The notes beneath the pieces were generated by a model. The model was not told where the DNA came from, did no database searches, and worked only from the letters and a program-made list of their open reading frames with translations. This document shows positions 7,921-18,305 of a DNA stretch of 64,000 nucleotides, piece after piece. How positions within the stretch are numbered: position 1 is the stretch's first letter; each line of letters starts with the position of its first letter. Where the stretch lies: NCBI GenBank assembly GCA_036924085.1, contig JAVGWX010000012.1, forward strand, positions 4,386,430 through 4,450,429, read 5' to 3'. The stretch comes from Ariolimax columbianus (lineage: Eukaryota > Mollusca > Gastropoda > Stylommatophora > Arionidae). The translations under genes were made by a program, and so were the position numbers.

Positions 7921-10331
7921 TTCTTCTTTTTCTTCTTCATACGCGGTCAGACATCAACTTGAATTTGTTCAAAGAAAGCAGCTGTCATCCTGAGGCTGTC
8001 GACACTGCCATAGAGCTTCTCTAGTGTTGCTACTGGTGATGGCCACATGTGCTTTCTCTGGTCCTCGTATGTCGGGCAATTTTGCAGCAGATGTTCAGTG
8101 GTCATTTTCCCTCTACCACAGGTGCATTTGTCAGTGCCACCTATCTTCAGTTTATTGAATAGGTGGTACCTCAGTCTGTTGTGTCCTGTGAGGAGTCTGA
8201 AGACCACGACCTGCTCTCTTCTGTTCAGCTGGTAGTAGGCATCATTTTTTGTGTAGCCAGTATGTTCTGTTTCCCATTTGGCCATGTATCTGGCCCTAAA
8301 CAACCTTTTGGACTCTTCGTAGGTCACACTAGAATCTGGTTGTGGTAGTCTTGCACCTTCTTTTGCCAGTCTGTTTGCCTCCTCGTTGCCTTGGATGTTA
8401 CAGTGGGATGGAACCCACTGTACCACTACTCTTTTTGATGTGGACTGCTGGCATAGTTGACAGAGTACTGCTCTTAAATAATTAAGTTCAGTATTTTTCT
8501 GGCTTTTTAGTGCTGTAACCACGGCCAGGGCATCTGTAAACAGGACTATCTGGCTTTCATTGCTTTCGCCTGTCAGCATTCCTTTTACTGCAGCCTTCAG
8601 TGCCTCTGCCTCCGCTCTGAAATTGCTTGAGAATTTTCCAGTTGCCACTGACAGTGTTATTTTTCTACCATTTGTTACACATAGGAATACCCCTCCCCCT
8701 CCATTCTGTGTTGTGTTTGTTACAGAACCGTCGGTGTATGCATGGGTCCAGTCCATGCTTGGGTAGGTTTCCGCTATGTACCTCAGGGTTATGTCTCTTC
8801 TTTCTTTTTCAGTCTGGCTGTTCTTATTTCCAATACCTGGTATATTTTCTGCCACCTCTGGAATGATTTGCTGCTTCCATGTGGGTTTGCGTACAGTAGT
8901 GATGGGCTTTGGTGTTGTTAATGTGTTTATAGGGTCTTTGTTCATCTTTGCTTTGGCTATTTCTGCAAAGTTTCTCCGCTTTAGTTTCCCATTTCCAAAT
9001 CTATTTAGTCTCTGGTGCATTGGATGGTCTGTCAGTCTTCTGAGTTTCTCTGCTTGCTGCTGGGCTCTGCAGTCTCTTCTGTCGGTCATGGATTGCAGAT
9101 TTGTAATCTTTTCAAGTTCTACAATTGGCGTTGACTTCATGCCTCCTGTTATAACTATCATGGCTTTATTTTGAAGTTTGCTAATTTTGTCAAAGTTCAC
9201 CTTTGCTGTTGTTGTCCATGCCGCAATGCCATACTCGAGAACTGGTCTCACTCTTCCAGTGTACAGTTTCTTTAGTATACTTTTGTCTGCTCCCCAGCTT
9301 GTGCCAGCAAGTTTCCTCATGATTGCCATTCTTTGTCTGACTCTCATTGGGTTTCTCTCGGTCTGACTTTTCCATGTCATGCGCCGATCAAATCTGACTC
9401 CCAGGTAGTTTGGGTTGTCGTTTGGCCGCAGATATTTGCCGTTAAGACGTATTTTGGTGTTCTGGTATTTGTTTGAAAGCGAGAATATCGTACATGTTGT
9501 TTTTTCCTCATTTATTTTGACCAGCCATGCGTTCGCCCACTCCTCCAGCGATGTTAAGGCCTGCTGCATCCAATTTCTTGCTATGGTGAGATTTTTTTCA
9601 GAGGTCCACATAGCCAGATTGTCTGCAAACATGGAGCTGTGGACTCTTTTTCGTATATTCTCTGTGATGTTGTCTATATACACCAGGAAAAGTGTGGGTG
9701 ACAGTACTCCCCCTTGGGGTACTCCTTGCTCCAGTGTCACCTTTTTGCTCATCTGCCCTTGTACTTGAACTCTGGCTGTTCTGTTTTCGAGGTAGTGGCT
9801 AATCCATTTGTACATATTTCAAGATACTTCACTTCTTCATAGCTTGACTTTAAGTCCCTCTTTCCACACCTTGTCAAATGCCTTCTCTAGATCCACCCAA
9901 GCCGCTACTGTATGCTTTTTCTCTTGGTAAGCATCCTCTATTTCCTGCGCTATGAGAGTGATCTGGTCCTCAGTGGATCTGTGTTGTCTAAATCCTGCTG
10001 GCTGTGAAATTAATATGTGTTTTTCTTCCAGGTGCCACATCAGTCTGGTGTTTATCATATGCTCCATCAGTTTACCTACACAGCTCAGTAGACTGATAGG
10101 CCTGTATCCATTTGGATCTGTTCTATCTTTTTCTTTCTTTGGTACGGGTATAAGTACAGCATCTTTCCATGCCCGCTGTACAATTCCCCTTTTACAGCTT
10201 TGGTTCAGGACTGACAGTAGCTTCCGCTTTGCTGTTTGGCCCAACTCCATCAGCATTTCATTTGTTACCCCATCTGTTCCGGGCGATTTATTTTTCTTTG
10301 AAGTTCTCATGGCCTCTTTCATCGTTAATTT
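7921..10331 (-). pseudogene. Jockey-like LINE ORF2 (RT + RNase H), 5'-truncated, two stops
   Basis: This insertion is bounded by a perfect 12-bp target-site duplication, GGGCAAAGAAAC (7909-7920 and 10332-10343), and ends in a GAA-rich tail at 7921-7940. The minus-strand frame runs from 10331 to 7947 and is almost intact. RT spans 10320-9050: KSPGTDGVTNEML, NGYRPISLLS, FRQHRSTEDQ, DLEKAFDKVW, GVPQGGVLSP, FADNLAMW and YLGVRFD. RNase H spans about 8800-8350: AYTDGS, AEAEAL, FTDAL and GNEEANRLAK. A C-terminal CTCGRGKMTTEHLLQNCP motif follows. There are two in-frame TGA codons, at 9837-9839 and 9819-9821. The second RT Asp is Asn (FADN), and the last RNase H Asp is Asn (EEAN; the copy at 47.6 kb has EEAD). 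It would be inactive without these repairs. Copies of the family also lie at 47.6 and 60.9 kb. Confidence 0.9.
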
Positions 10332-13300
10332 GGGCAAAGAAACAACATTTGTAGACGCAACACATGCCAAAGGCACATCAACTAGGTTAGATAGAATTTA
10401 CATACATGACAGCTATAAGATAACTAAAATGCATTTAGACACTACAACTTTCACAAACCACAAGGCAGTAGAGATAGTTATCAACGGAACAAACACAAAG
10501 ACTACACACACTGAAGCTGTACACTGCAAATTTAACAACTCCTTGCTAGAAAACGAAAAATTTGTAAAAGATATAACACTTTTAATACAAGATTACGTAC
10601 AGACTGCGCCAAATTAAAATTTAGCGGAATATTGGGATCTATTAAATGGCCCAATTAACACCAGAACTCAAATAATATCAAAAGCTATACATAAACAAAT
10701 AAGAGGAGACAAAAGAATTATAGAAGAAGGTATAAGATTAACTAAACCTTTAGATAAAAATGCCCCACAAATCCATTTACTTCAGGAAGAACTAAACAAA
10801 TTTGAAAGTCACAGACTACAAGGAGCACAATTAAAGAGCAAATTAAATATCATCACACAAGAGACACCCAGCAAACAATACTTGGCAGTCAAACAAAACA
10901 CACAACGCAGTAGACGGATAATGGAAATTAAAGTTGAGGACGGTACTACCATTGCAGAAATGGATGAAATATGTGAGACGTTTAAAAACTTTTACACACA
11001 CCTGTACTCAGCAGAGAGCTCATTTACAGAAACCAGTGAAAGCAGTGAAACTTTCACAAAATGCTTGAATGAGCAAGACAAAAATAAAACTTAATGAGCA
11101 ACTAACGTTTGGTGATCTTAAAAACGCTCTCTACACTTTGAAAAAGTGTAAGAGTTCTGGCCCTGATGGCCTGACTGCTGAGTTCTACACGTTCTTTCAC
11201 GTGTTGAGTCCACTCCTTCTAAGCATCTTACAGGAGGCGTTTGAGAGGGGGGGAACTCCCAGCCAGCTTCAACCAATCCTATATCAAACTAATTCATAAA
11301 CTAAACACAGACAAAACTGAAATTAACAATTGTAGACCCATCTCCTTATTAAACACAGACTATAAAATATTAAGGAAAGCCCTAACAGTAAAACGTAAAC
11401 CCTTCATGAAACACCTAATACACGTAGACCAGCAATGCAGCGTACAGAACAGAAATATCATCAAACACGCGCATTTTTTAAGAGACATCATTCAATACAC
11501 ACACAAAAAAGATACACAAGCAGCAATACTATCTATTGACCAAGAAAAGGCCTTTGATTGAGTTTCACATGAATATTTACACAAAAAATTAGAGAGAAAC
11601 AATATGGGGGAATACTTTACAAACTGGGTCAACTAATTATACAATAAACCTGAAAGTAGGTTACTGATAAATCACACAATTACAGACAAAATACAAATAA
11701 CTCGATCTGTAAGATAAGGATGCCCATTATCTCCATTACTATTTGTGCTAGTGATGGAACTAATCTTAGAAACAAATCAGACAAGATAAAGCAATTAAAG
11801 GGACACATGTACCGGTGAAAGGAGAAACAAAAACTCATAGCATAAACAGACGACATTGTATTTCTCCCATCAAATTATACATCAATAGAAAACATCTTAA
11901 ATACCTTTGAAACCTTTGGCAAACAGAGTGGCTCCTAAGTAAATATTCTAAAATCCAAAATTATGAGAATAGGAAAGAGCAAATTTAAAACTGATTTCCC
12001 CTTTCAATTGATGCAAGAACAGAAACTAAAAATATATAGAATTGATTACCAGGCAAACCCTCTAAATAAAAACAAAGAAATGTGGCGGAAATTAATAGAG
12101 CAGATCAAAAATAAGTTGCAAAAATTAAAATTTAAAACTGCAAAAATATTTGGCAGAAGTATTATAATAAACACCTTTATCATACCTAAAGTAATATATA
12201 CTTGTAACATCTTCAGTTCCCCACTAAAGATTATCACAGAAATAAGAGTGCTCATTAGAAATTTCATTTTTATAAACACTTAGATCAGCATTAAACACAA
12301 AACATTAATGCAAGACAAAAACCGAGGCGGAATTGCCCTACAAGACATTACAACAAAAATCCAAGCTCTTAGAATTAAATTTTGAAGCGAAATAATCGCA
12401 CAAATTAGTACTTTTTGTAAAATACAAAATAACATACCACATTTATTTGGAGCCGCATCACCCTTCTATAAAGAGTGCACCAAATACATGCAAGGAAATG
12501 AATACTTAATTATGCTAGAAACTAAAATTATTTATAAAAAACTAGTACAATCCCAAGAGCCATCACTTAAAAACAGAATAAAAGTAGGATAATATATTTA
12601 GTAGCCTTCACGCACTAAAAATATCACCCAAAACTAAAGAAGTTACATACAGACTACTATATAATATAACACCAGTAGGACACAAACAATCACACAGGTA
12701 CAAAGCCCGCACACCCAAATGTCAATTATGCAGACAGAACATCCCAGAAACCAAAAAACATATTTTTTTAATGCAATTTTGTTACACAAACTGTAGTTAC
12801 ATTAAGACAGATAATAAACAAACATACAAAAACCAAAGTGAATATGTTCAGGGCAATTATGCTAAATAATATTCCCAAAACAGATAAAACCACCCAAGAC
12901 ACATTACTAACACTCTTGGCAACATTCAAACATTTAGTTCGGACCTGCAGAAACAAAGCAACATACGAACACCACATTTACACTCTAGAACTGTTTAAAC
13001 ATATATATATATACAAAATTATTTGTGGACTGTTTCAAATTTGGAATGAATTTGTTTTCTCTATAATGAACTGCAAAGTTGCTGTTTTTTGTCCTTCATT
13101 GTTCAAAAGAAAAAAAATTATAATTTTACACACAGTATGTATTAAGTTAAAACATGGTTAAAGTTCTACAAAAATCATTCAATGAAGAAACTCTCTTTTA
13201 TTTAGATCCTATCATCCTCTCCTTTGATTCCATTTCTTTATTACATAATCCTTTGTCTACCTATCTAGATATGTATGTCTCTGTTCCTTCTCTCTCAATC

Positions 13301-13430
13301 TCTCTCGTTCTATCCCCTTTTCACTTTCTATCATGCACTCAAATATTCCGATGTGATGTCAATTCAAATGGAAATGTTTGTTTCAACGAATATACTTGAT
13401 GTTTCTCTGATGAAAAAGAGTCAATAAAAT

Positions 13431-14029
13431 TCATTCATTCCAGTTTTGCTGTGGAATAGAAAATCTCTAATTTGTGCGGTGCAATCCCTGGTGTCTTACC
13501 GACACCTCTTTCTGACATAGGGCTTTTAACATCTTTCTTTTTCTTACAATGTAGTAGCCTCATGACCCCCTACTGGGGGGCACAAAGAAGTAGAACAACT
13601 ATACCCTACTGTGCTAGCCATAAAAGGTCATTAAATAGGGTTATGTATGGGACTGGCAACTTTAATGTATACAACAAAGATCCAGTTAATCCACCTGTGT
13701 GGTTTATTGGGAACCTGGTGTTAGACCTATATTTTCTTGACCGATGGCACACTATGGGTCATGTGGTCAGCACCACACCAGAAGCCTTTACTTTCCAGAT
13801 TATTCTGGTATAAAATGTTTGAGGCTGGGTCGATCCCAAGAGTCTTTTTGTGATCGGAAAAATCCTGCACCAACTGGGAACATAACCCTGATCACTCAGC
13901 TGGAAAGCCTCCCAGTTATGCGCCGGTGACTTCCCTCAGAACTGGTACGAACCATGGAAATCAAACTGTCTAATTAAAACCAATCACTAAGTTACAAATG
14001 GTTCGTAAAATCAGTTGATATTCCTTAGA
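13431..14029. other. Unassigned sequence between two retroelements
   Basis: I see no recognisable domain. Forward frames at 13472-13813 and 13744-13929 overlap in different phases, have no recognisable product, and are probably chance or very old repeat. The part nearest 14030 may belong to the Penelope-like element. Confidence 0.3.
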
Positions 14030-14735
14030 TCCTACTTGCCACCAGTGTGGTATGACATACATTGGGGAAACACCTCAACGACATCCGCAACCGCACTTGT
14101 TCCCCAATTGCCAGCCACTTCAATGGTCCTGAGCACCGGGGTACGGCTGACGTCAGTGTCACTGGTCTAGTTTCGTGCTTCTCTGACGATCGTCATCGAT
14201 TCGCCCTTGAGAATAGACTTATCTCTAGTATGGGCTGTCTCCAACCACATGGCATTAATATCTTCCATACTTTTTCTTAAACCCTCACACTGGCCCCCAT
14301 CAATTTATCTTCTTTCCCCCCCCCCCCCCCCCCCATTCTTCTATCTGTTCTCAACCCCCCCCCCCCCCCCCTCTCCTATATCATTCTCACGCCCTCCTGG
14401 CTTATATCACCTTCTCTATGTTCTCCCATCTGGACCACTATTTGGCCACCAATGGCTTATCCGGCACATTCCGCCACATTGCTGGCGCTCTCCTGGCCAC
14501 TTTGTGTTTGACCGCTCCGATTCAGTTTCAATCAAGCATCTGGCCTAACCGGTCGCTTAAACAGACTGGGTCTACTATCCGAAACAGATGAGTTGACCAT
14601 TTTTTCTTATATGTTGATTTGTTAGTTCAGTATTGTTGTCCCTGATGAAGGCCTATTGGTCGACACGTAGGTTTTGTTTGTGTTCTCGTCTCGGTGCGGT
14701 ATCTGACCATACCCATTTTTAAATTTTGATTAAAC
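14030..14735 (+). mobile_element. Penelope-like element, GIY-YIG end and 3' region
   Basis: The plus strand contains QCGMTYIGET at 14043-14072. After a frame change with an apparent deletion of about 15-20 residues it continues KHLNDIRNRT, SPIASHFNGPEH, DVSVTGL, FSDDRHRFALENRLISS and LQPHGINI, stopping at 14278-14280. This is the C-terminal GIY-YIG endonuclease of Penelope-like retroelements; the YIGET box is the second half of the GIY-YIG core. Upstream RT is missing. The 3' region holds two poly-C runs and, at 14642-14675, a CTGATGA...GACACGTAG sequence with a pairable GGCC/GGTC stem. That recalls the hammerhead ribozymes reported in Penelope-like elements, but the core GAAA is GACA. Confidence 0.75.
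14316..14371 (+). repeat. Two poly-C homopolymer runs
   Basis: Runs of 19 C (14316-14334) and 17 C (14355-14371) separated by a short T/C-rich spacer, in the 3' part of the Penelope-like element. Exact lengths may be affected by sequencing error. Confidence 0.9.
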
Positions 14736-15290
14736 TCAACCTTAATCAACTTTTACAAGTTTTTTTTTCATGTTTTTTTCCCATTGGATAGCTATGACTA
14801 ATCTAGAGCTTTACCTATGCCACAAGACTCTGACCCTGCAGAAAGAGAATTCTTATTAGTTCAAAACCAATGCGGCTGATCACCTCTCAACATACTGCAA
14901 ACTGAGTGGTACCCAAATTCCTCATAATCTAATTAGTGAAGAAATTTTAGTGTCAGAGGGTCAGTTTACAGTCAGTTCTCGAGTGCAGATCTTGGTGGTA
15001 GTAGCACATACCTCATCTTTGTGTTGCCACTGCAAGCTATTGAGACTCGGCTTGGATATTGACTTTGCTGGTCGTCCCTCAATGTCGTCTGAGACATAAT
15101 GGGGTCACTATTTTCTTCGAAGAAGGTCGAGACAGGTGACTAGAGAAAGTTGTGCATGGGACTTGCAATCTCATCATGTAAAAACTATTGCTAACATAAC
15201 TGTACTGCAAACAGATGGATTCAGGATACCCTAAAAGCTAGTTAGGGTCAACCCAATGTAGTGTTGGACTTATAATTTGATATCTAGAGT
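14736..15290. other. Unassigned intronic sequence
   Basis: No coding similarity, RNA gene or tandem array is seen on either strand. It lies within the intron between the MGAT5 exons at 17.1 and 4.2 kb. Confidence 0.4.
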
Positions 15291-15299
15291 GACACGTAA

Positions 15300-15515
15300 A
15301 TGATGATTGATTGATTGATTAATTATGATGATGATTGATGATTGCATGATGATGAGAATGATAATTGGATGATGAGCGGGATGATTAGATGATGAGGATG
15401 ATGATTGTGTGATTGATTGATAATTGTGTGATTGATTGATGAATGGATGATTGGATTATGATTTGATGGATGGTAAGGATGAATGGTAGGAATGGATGGA
15501 TGGATGATGATCCAT
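15300..15515 (+). repeat. Degenerate TGAT/GATGA microsatellite
   Basis: A low-complexity tract of interrupted TGAT, GATG and TGGA tetranucleotides. The reverse frame through it (about 15385-15666) reads repeated HQ/II residues and is not a gene. Confidence 0.85.
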
Positions 15516-15724
15516 GATATGCCATTCTGAGAACTGATCTAACTCTTGAAACAACAATTTTCCATACCAACTTATCTAAGAAAGATTGATACAATTTATT
15601 TTCTGGCCAAACGCCATGACGAACCAAGAAACTGAAATCATGAACCAGAGCCGAAGCACCACACAAAGGACAACCTCAGACTGAGTGAAGTGTCAACAAT
15701 CATGAAAACTGTTCAACTCTGTAT

Positions 15725-16205
15725 AGAGCACATATCTTCTCTACATACATGCCTGCTGTCCTGGACCATCCACTCCAGCTTTGCTCACATCTTCCCTGTC
15801 TGCTGTATGCTTTTCTTAAGCTCTCTTCTCCATGTGTGTTTTGGTCTGCCTCTACTTCTCTTACCTTGAGGTTTCCAGAACAGAGACTGTCTTGTAATGC
15901 TATCAGCTGGTTTCCTTAATGTGTGTCCTATCCAATTCCTGTGCCTTCTCCTCACCTGATGTTTCACTGATATCTGCCTTGTTCTTTCCAACAGTTTCAC
16001 ATTAGTGATTTTATCATACAAGTTCAATCTCTCTATCCTGTGCAAGTCCCCACTTATGATAGTCTGTGTCTTTTCCATTTTTTGTTTGAGTTCTAAATGT
16101 TTCAGCGCTAACACAATACAACAGACTCAACATTGGAGTGGAAGATTTTTGTGTTGGGCTTAATTTCTTTTGATTTCCGTAAGTTCTATAATAGTTGTCC
16201 ATCAC
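15725..16205 (-). mobile_element. LINE family E, RT C-terminal fragment
   Basis: The minus strand reads a diverged LLYCVSAETFRTQTK block, then KITNVKLLERT, RRRHRNWIGHTLRKPADSIT, RQSLFWKPQGKRSRGRPKHT and WRREL, ending near 15785. This order (LLYG.ETWR, IGH.LRKP, W.PQGKR.RGRP) is typical of the C-terminal RT region of one LINE type. The 45.2-kb fragment appears to belong to the same type. The part from 16205 to 16114 is in a shifted frame. 5'-truncated and inactive. Confidence 0.75.
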
Positions 16206-17100
16206 AAGTGATGAAGACCACTCTCTTTGTTCAGCCGTATGGACAGTCGTTTCTCTTGCTGTGTCCGCTGAAATGGGTGACTTGCGCGGTGATTTGGATT
16301 AAAGTGAGGAAGAAACTGCGCCTTATGTCAACCTCACTCACAGAGCCTAAGCTACTTTTTGCCAGTGGCAAGACATTCATCGAGACGACTGGAGATATCA
16401 TAGGATGCAGATTTTGCCTCAGGGTTACCACCGAAGCCTTTCCGTAAACATGTAACCCGCAGGGTAGAAAGGTGGGATGGCATCTAACGCAGTTTGTCGT
16501 GCCTTTTCGACAACCACAAGAGGTCGTATGGACAACACTCAGCGTGTGAGTGAGTCTGGCATCTCTCCCCAGCTGTATTCAGCTCATCATAGTAGCATCT
16601 AAAATTCCCACACGCCAAATTCGTGAAGGTGAACCGGCAGAACTAACCCGTGACATACGACACAGGTATAAGCGTAGTGCCATTCAGCCGGCGTCCAGAC
16701 CAGGATAAACGGATGGAAGAAATCACAAAAAAAGAACGAAATAACAAGTCCAGACGGAAAACAACACCATGTTTCCGTGAACACAAGTGTATTCATCGAC
16801 TAGTGTGAATTCCAGGCAAATCCGTGGTCTGGAGGCATCCATAATGATCCAAAACAGTAGAGAAATTTAGACTCGCAGCCAGTTACGGCGCCATCTTTCC
16901 ACAATGCAATAAAAGCTCCTCCCACCTTTTCTATTCTCATTTTGACATCTTTATCTGCCCTAATGTCAACAGGCATGATGACCAATGGTCACCTTGTCGG
17001 TCCAATGACCTAAGATATAGCCTTTTCCAGAAGCACTACATTTTTCTTGAATCAACTATTAGACTATTTTAAAACGTTGGGAGAATGAGAGTAACAAATA
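16206..17100. other. Unassigned intronic sequence
   Basis: No recognisable protein, RNA or repeat. Several 60-100 codon frames exist on both strands without domain matches. An exon bridging the phase-1 exon at 17.1 kb and the phase-0 exon at 4.2 kb could lie here, but no candidate with clear splice sites and MGAT5 similarity was found. Confidence 0.35.
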
Positions 17101-17101
17101 C

Positions 17102-17311
17102 CTTCCGCAGACAATGCTGCAACTCTCTTGCCTTCAGGTCCTTGGTGACTTCCAGCTTCCTGGTTTAACGATGCTGCGAGGGCTGAGAATGAGGCCAGTG
17201 AAGTGTTATCATTAAGGAGTGACCCATTGGTGACATTGTTGACAAATATTTCCAGTCTGTTGATGCGAGCCAACATTGATTCCAATAACACTGCTATTGT
17301 TTTCTTCAGAT
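17102..17311 (-). CDS. MGAT5: MGAT5 internal exon (stem region, coiled segment)
   Basis: This 210-bp exon lies on the minus strand between an acceptor (CATTATCTCTCAG just above 17311) and a donor (GAAG|GTATTTG at 17102/17101). With the last base of the exon at 25.8 kb it reads DLKKTIAVLLESMLARINRL, then EIFVNNVTNGS and a Ser/Ala-rich, low-conservation tail ending LSAEG. The DLKKT.AVLL...L.RI..LE pattern matches the helical stem just after the membrane anchor of MGAT5. NVTNGS contains an N-glycosylation sequon (NVT), usual for this luminal stem. The entry phase (1) agrees exactly with the upstream exon; the exit phase is also 1. The neighbouring introns hold a 5-kb repeat-expanded LINE upstream and the Tx1/L1-like LINE downstream. 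Confidence 0.82.
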
Positions 17312-17397
17312 CTGAGAGATAATGAAAATCATGATAGTAAAGCCTGCAGTAAAATGGAATTCAGGGGAGATTTGTAAGGGTGAAGAATAAAGATCAC

Positions 17398-17690
17398 TTG
17401 CCCTTACAGATGACATACAGTGTGACGACAGACTTGTCATTACAGATGACATACAGTGTGATGACTGAGATATGTCATTACAGATAACATACAGTGTGAC
17501 GACAGACTTGTCATTACAGATGACATACAGTGTGATGACTGAGATATGTCATTACAGATAACATACAGTGTGACGACAGACTTGTCATTACAGATGACAT
17601 ACAGTGTGATGACTGAGATATGTCATTACAGATAACATACAGTGTGATGACAGACTTGTCATTACAGATGACATACAGTGTGACAACAAA
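17398..17690 (+). repeat. Minisatellite, 36/38-bp monomers in a 74-bp dimer
   Basis: About eight monomers of CATTACAGATGACATACAGT plus GTGACGACAGACTTGT (36 bp) or GTGATGACTGAGATATGT (38 bp). The two types alternate, giving a 74-bp higher-order unit. It lies 90 bp upstream of the MGAT5 exon at 17.1 kb on the gene's strand, within intron 2. Confidence 0.9.
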
Positions 17691-17714
17691 ATTTTCATTT
17701 TCCCACAGAAAGAA

Positions 17715-17805
17715 ATAGAAACTTTAGCCATGTCAAGGATTTGAACTTGTGCCTTCTTGGACAAGAGGCAGATATCCAAACATCAGGTGGACTACTACTG
17801 CACTT
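17715..17805 (-). mobile_element. tRNA-like SINE remnant
   Basis: The minus strand has a tRNA-like arrangement: TAGTCCACCTGATGTTTGGA as a degraded box A region, an anticodon-arm-like CCTCTTGTCCAAGAAGG, and AAGTTCAAATCCTTGAC as box B (GGTTCRANNCC-like). Stem pairing is poor, so it is probably a SINE head or tRNA pseudogene rather than a tRNA gene. Confidence 0.4.
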
Positions 17806-17819
17806 TCTATCTATACATT

Positions 17820-18060
17820 CAAATTGATCTCTCAAAGCAGGGCGAGGTGCAATATTTTTTAAAATGCAATCTGCATGGCCAATGTCATGTTCAATCCATG
17901 CTTCTTTAATATTACCAACAAATTTGTTCTTGGTCTTCCTCTAGGTAATTCAGTTCTGTTGAAGTGTCATCTCTGCAATGGAGATCAGCTGCAATGATCA
18001 CCAACACCCCTCATCTCTTACCATGGTGGTGCAATCAGCCAGGCCCTGTCCATATTTTGA
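17820..18060. other. Unassigned, possibly repeat-derived
   Basis: On the minus strand a frame with RGRPRTN, then AWIEHDIGHADC, is suggestive of decayed coding sequence, but I cannot assign it to a family. It separates the tRNA-like remnant from the CR1-like 3' ends. Confidence 0.3.
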
Positions 18061-18065
18061 TGTTA

Positions 18066-18305
18066 TACTTAACGTCTAAATTTAACGTCTTTATACTGGT
18101 CAAGAATACTCTGCAGAGCCTGTATGCAACCAGCTTCTTTTACTTCACTTGATCTAATAACTATGCTCATTCAATCTATTCTTGAATGTATTAATTGACC
18201 CTGCATCTTCTATTTCCTGTGGCAATGCATTTCAAGCATTCACCACTCTGTGATTAAAAACATATTTCCTAATATCCAATCAAGACCTTTCTTTAGTTAA
18301 TTTAA
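18066..18305 (-). mobile_element. CR1-like LINE, very short 3' end
   Basis: A 240-bp copy of the CR1-like 3' end (CTTTATACTGGTCAAGAATA, ACTCTGCAGAG, TGGCAATGCATT), ending in TTAACTTAACTTAAC. The same terminal sequence starts again at 18316, so two CR1-like insertions lie head to tail in the same orientation. Confidence 0.75.

Larger units (their letters stand above)
6954..13430 (+). mobile_element. Tx1/L1-like LINE, split by two later insertions
   Basis: A decayed LINE is read on the plus strand in pieces 6954-6998, 7681-7920 and 10344-about 13430. Once the two inserts are ignored, the endonuclease reads VNIYAPADRDKTGYIFW, then IIMGGDFNCVVNQLD, then LDRIYIHD and NHKAV. RT follows at about 11100-11900: SSGPDGLTAEFYTFF, NNCRPISLLNTDYKIL, SIDQEKAFD, GCPLSPLLF and TDDIVFLPS. 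Unlike the other LINEs here, it keeps both Asp residues of the (Y/F)xDD box. The C-terminal region follows at 11960-13000, with a CQLC..(N)IPETKKHIF zinc-knuckle-like block. Many stops and indels are present, so it is a fossil. The 5' end is truncated beside LINE family A. The 3' limit is a guess from a TCAATAAAATTC stretch. Confidence 0.8.

Noticed and set aside
7418..9768. Plus-strand frames at 7418-7621, 8560-9174 and 9415-9768
   Set aside because: Antisense shadows of the minus-strand LINE C and Jockey-like reading frames.
16206..17000. Candidate bridging MGAT5 exon in 60-66-codon frames
   Set aside because: No convincing acceptor/donor pair with the needed phase and no MGAT5-like motif.
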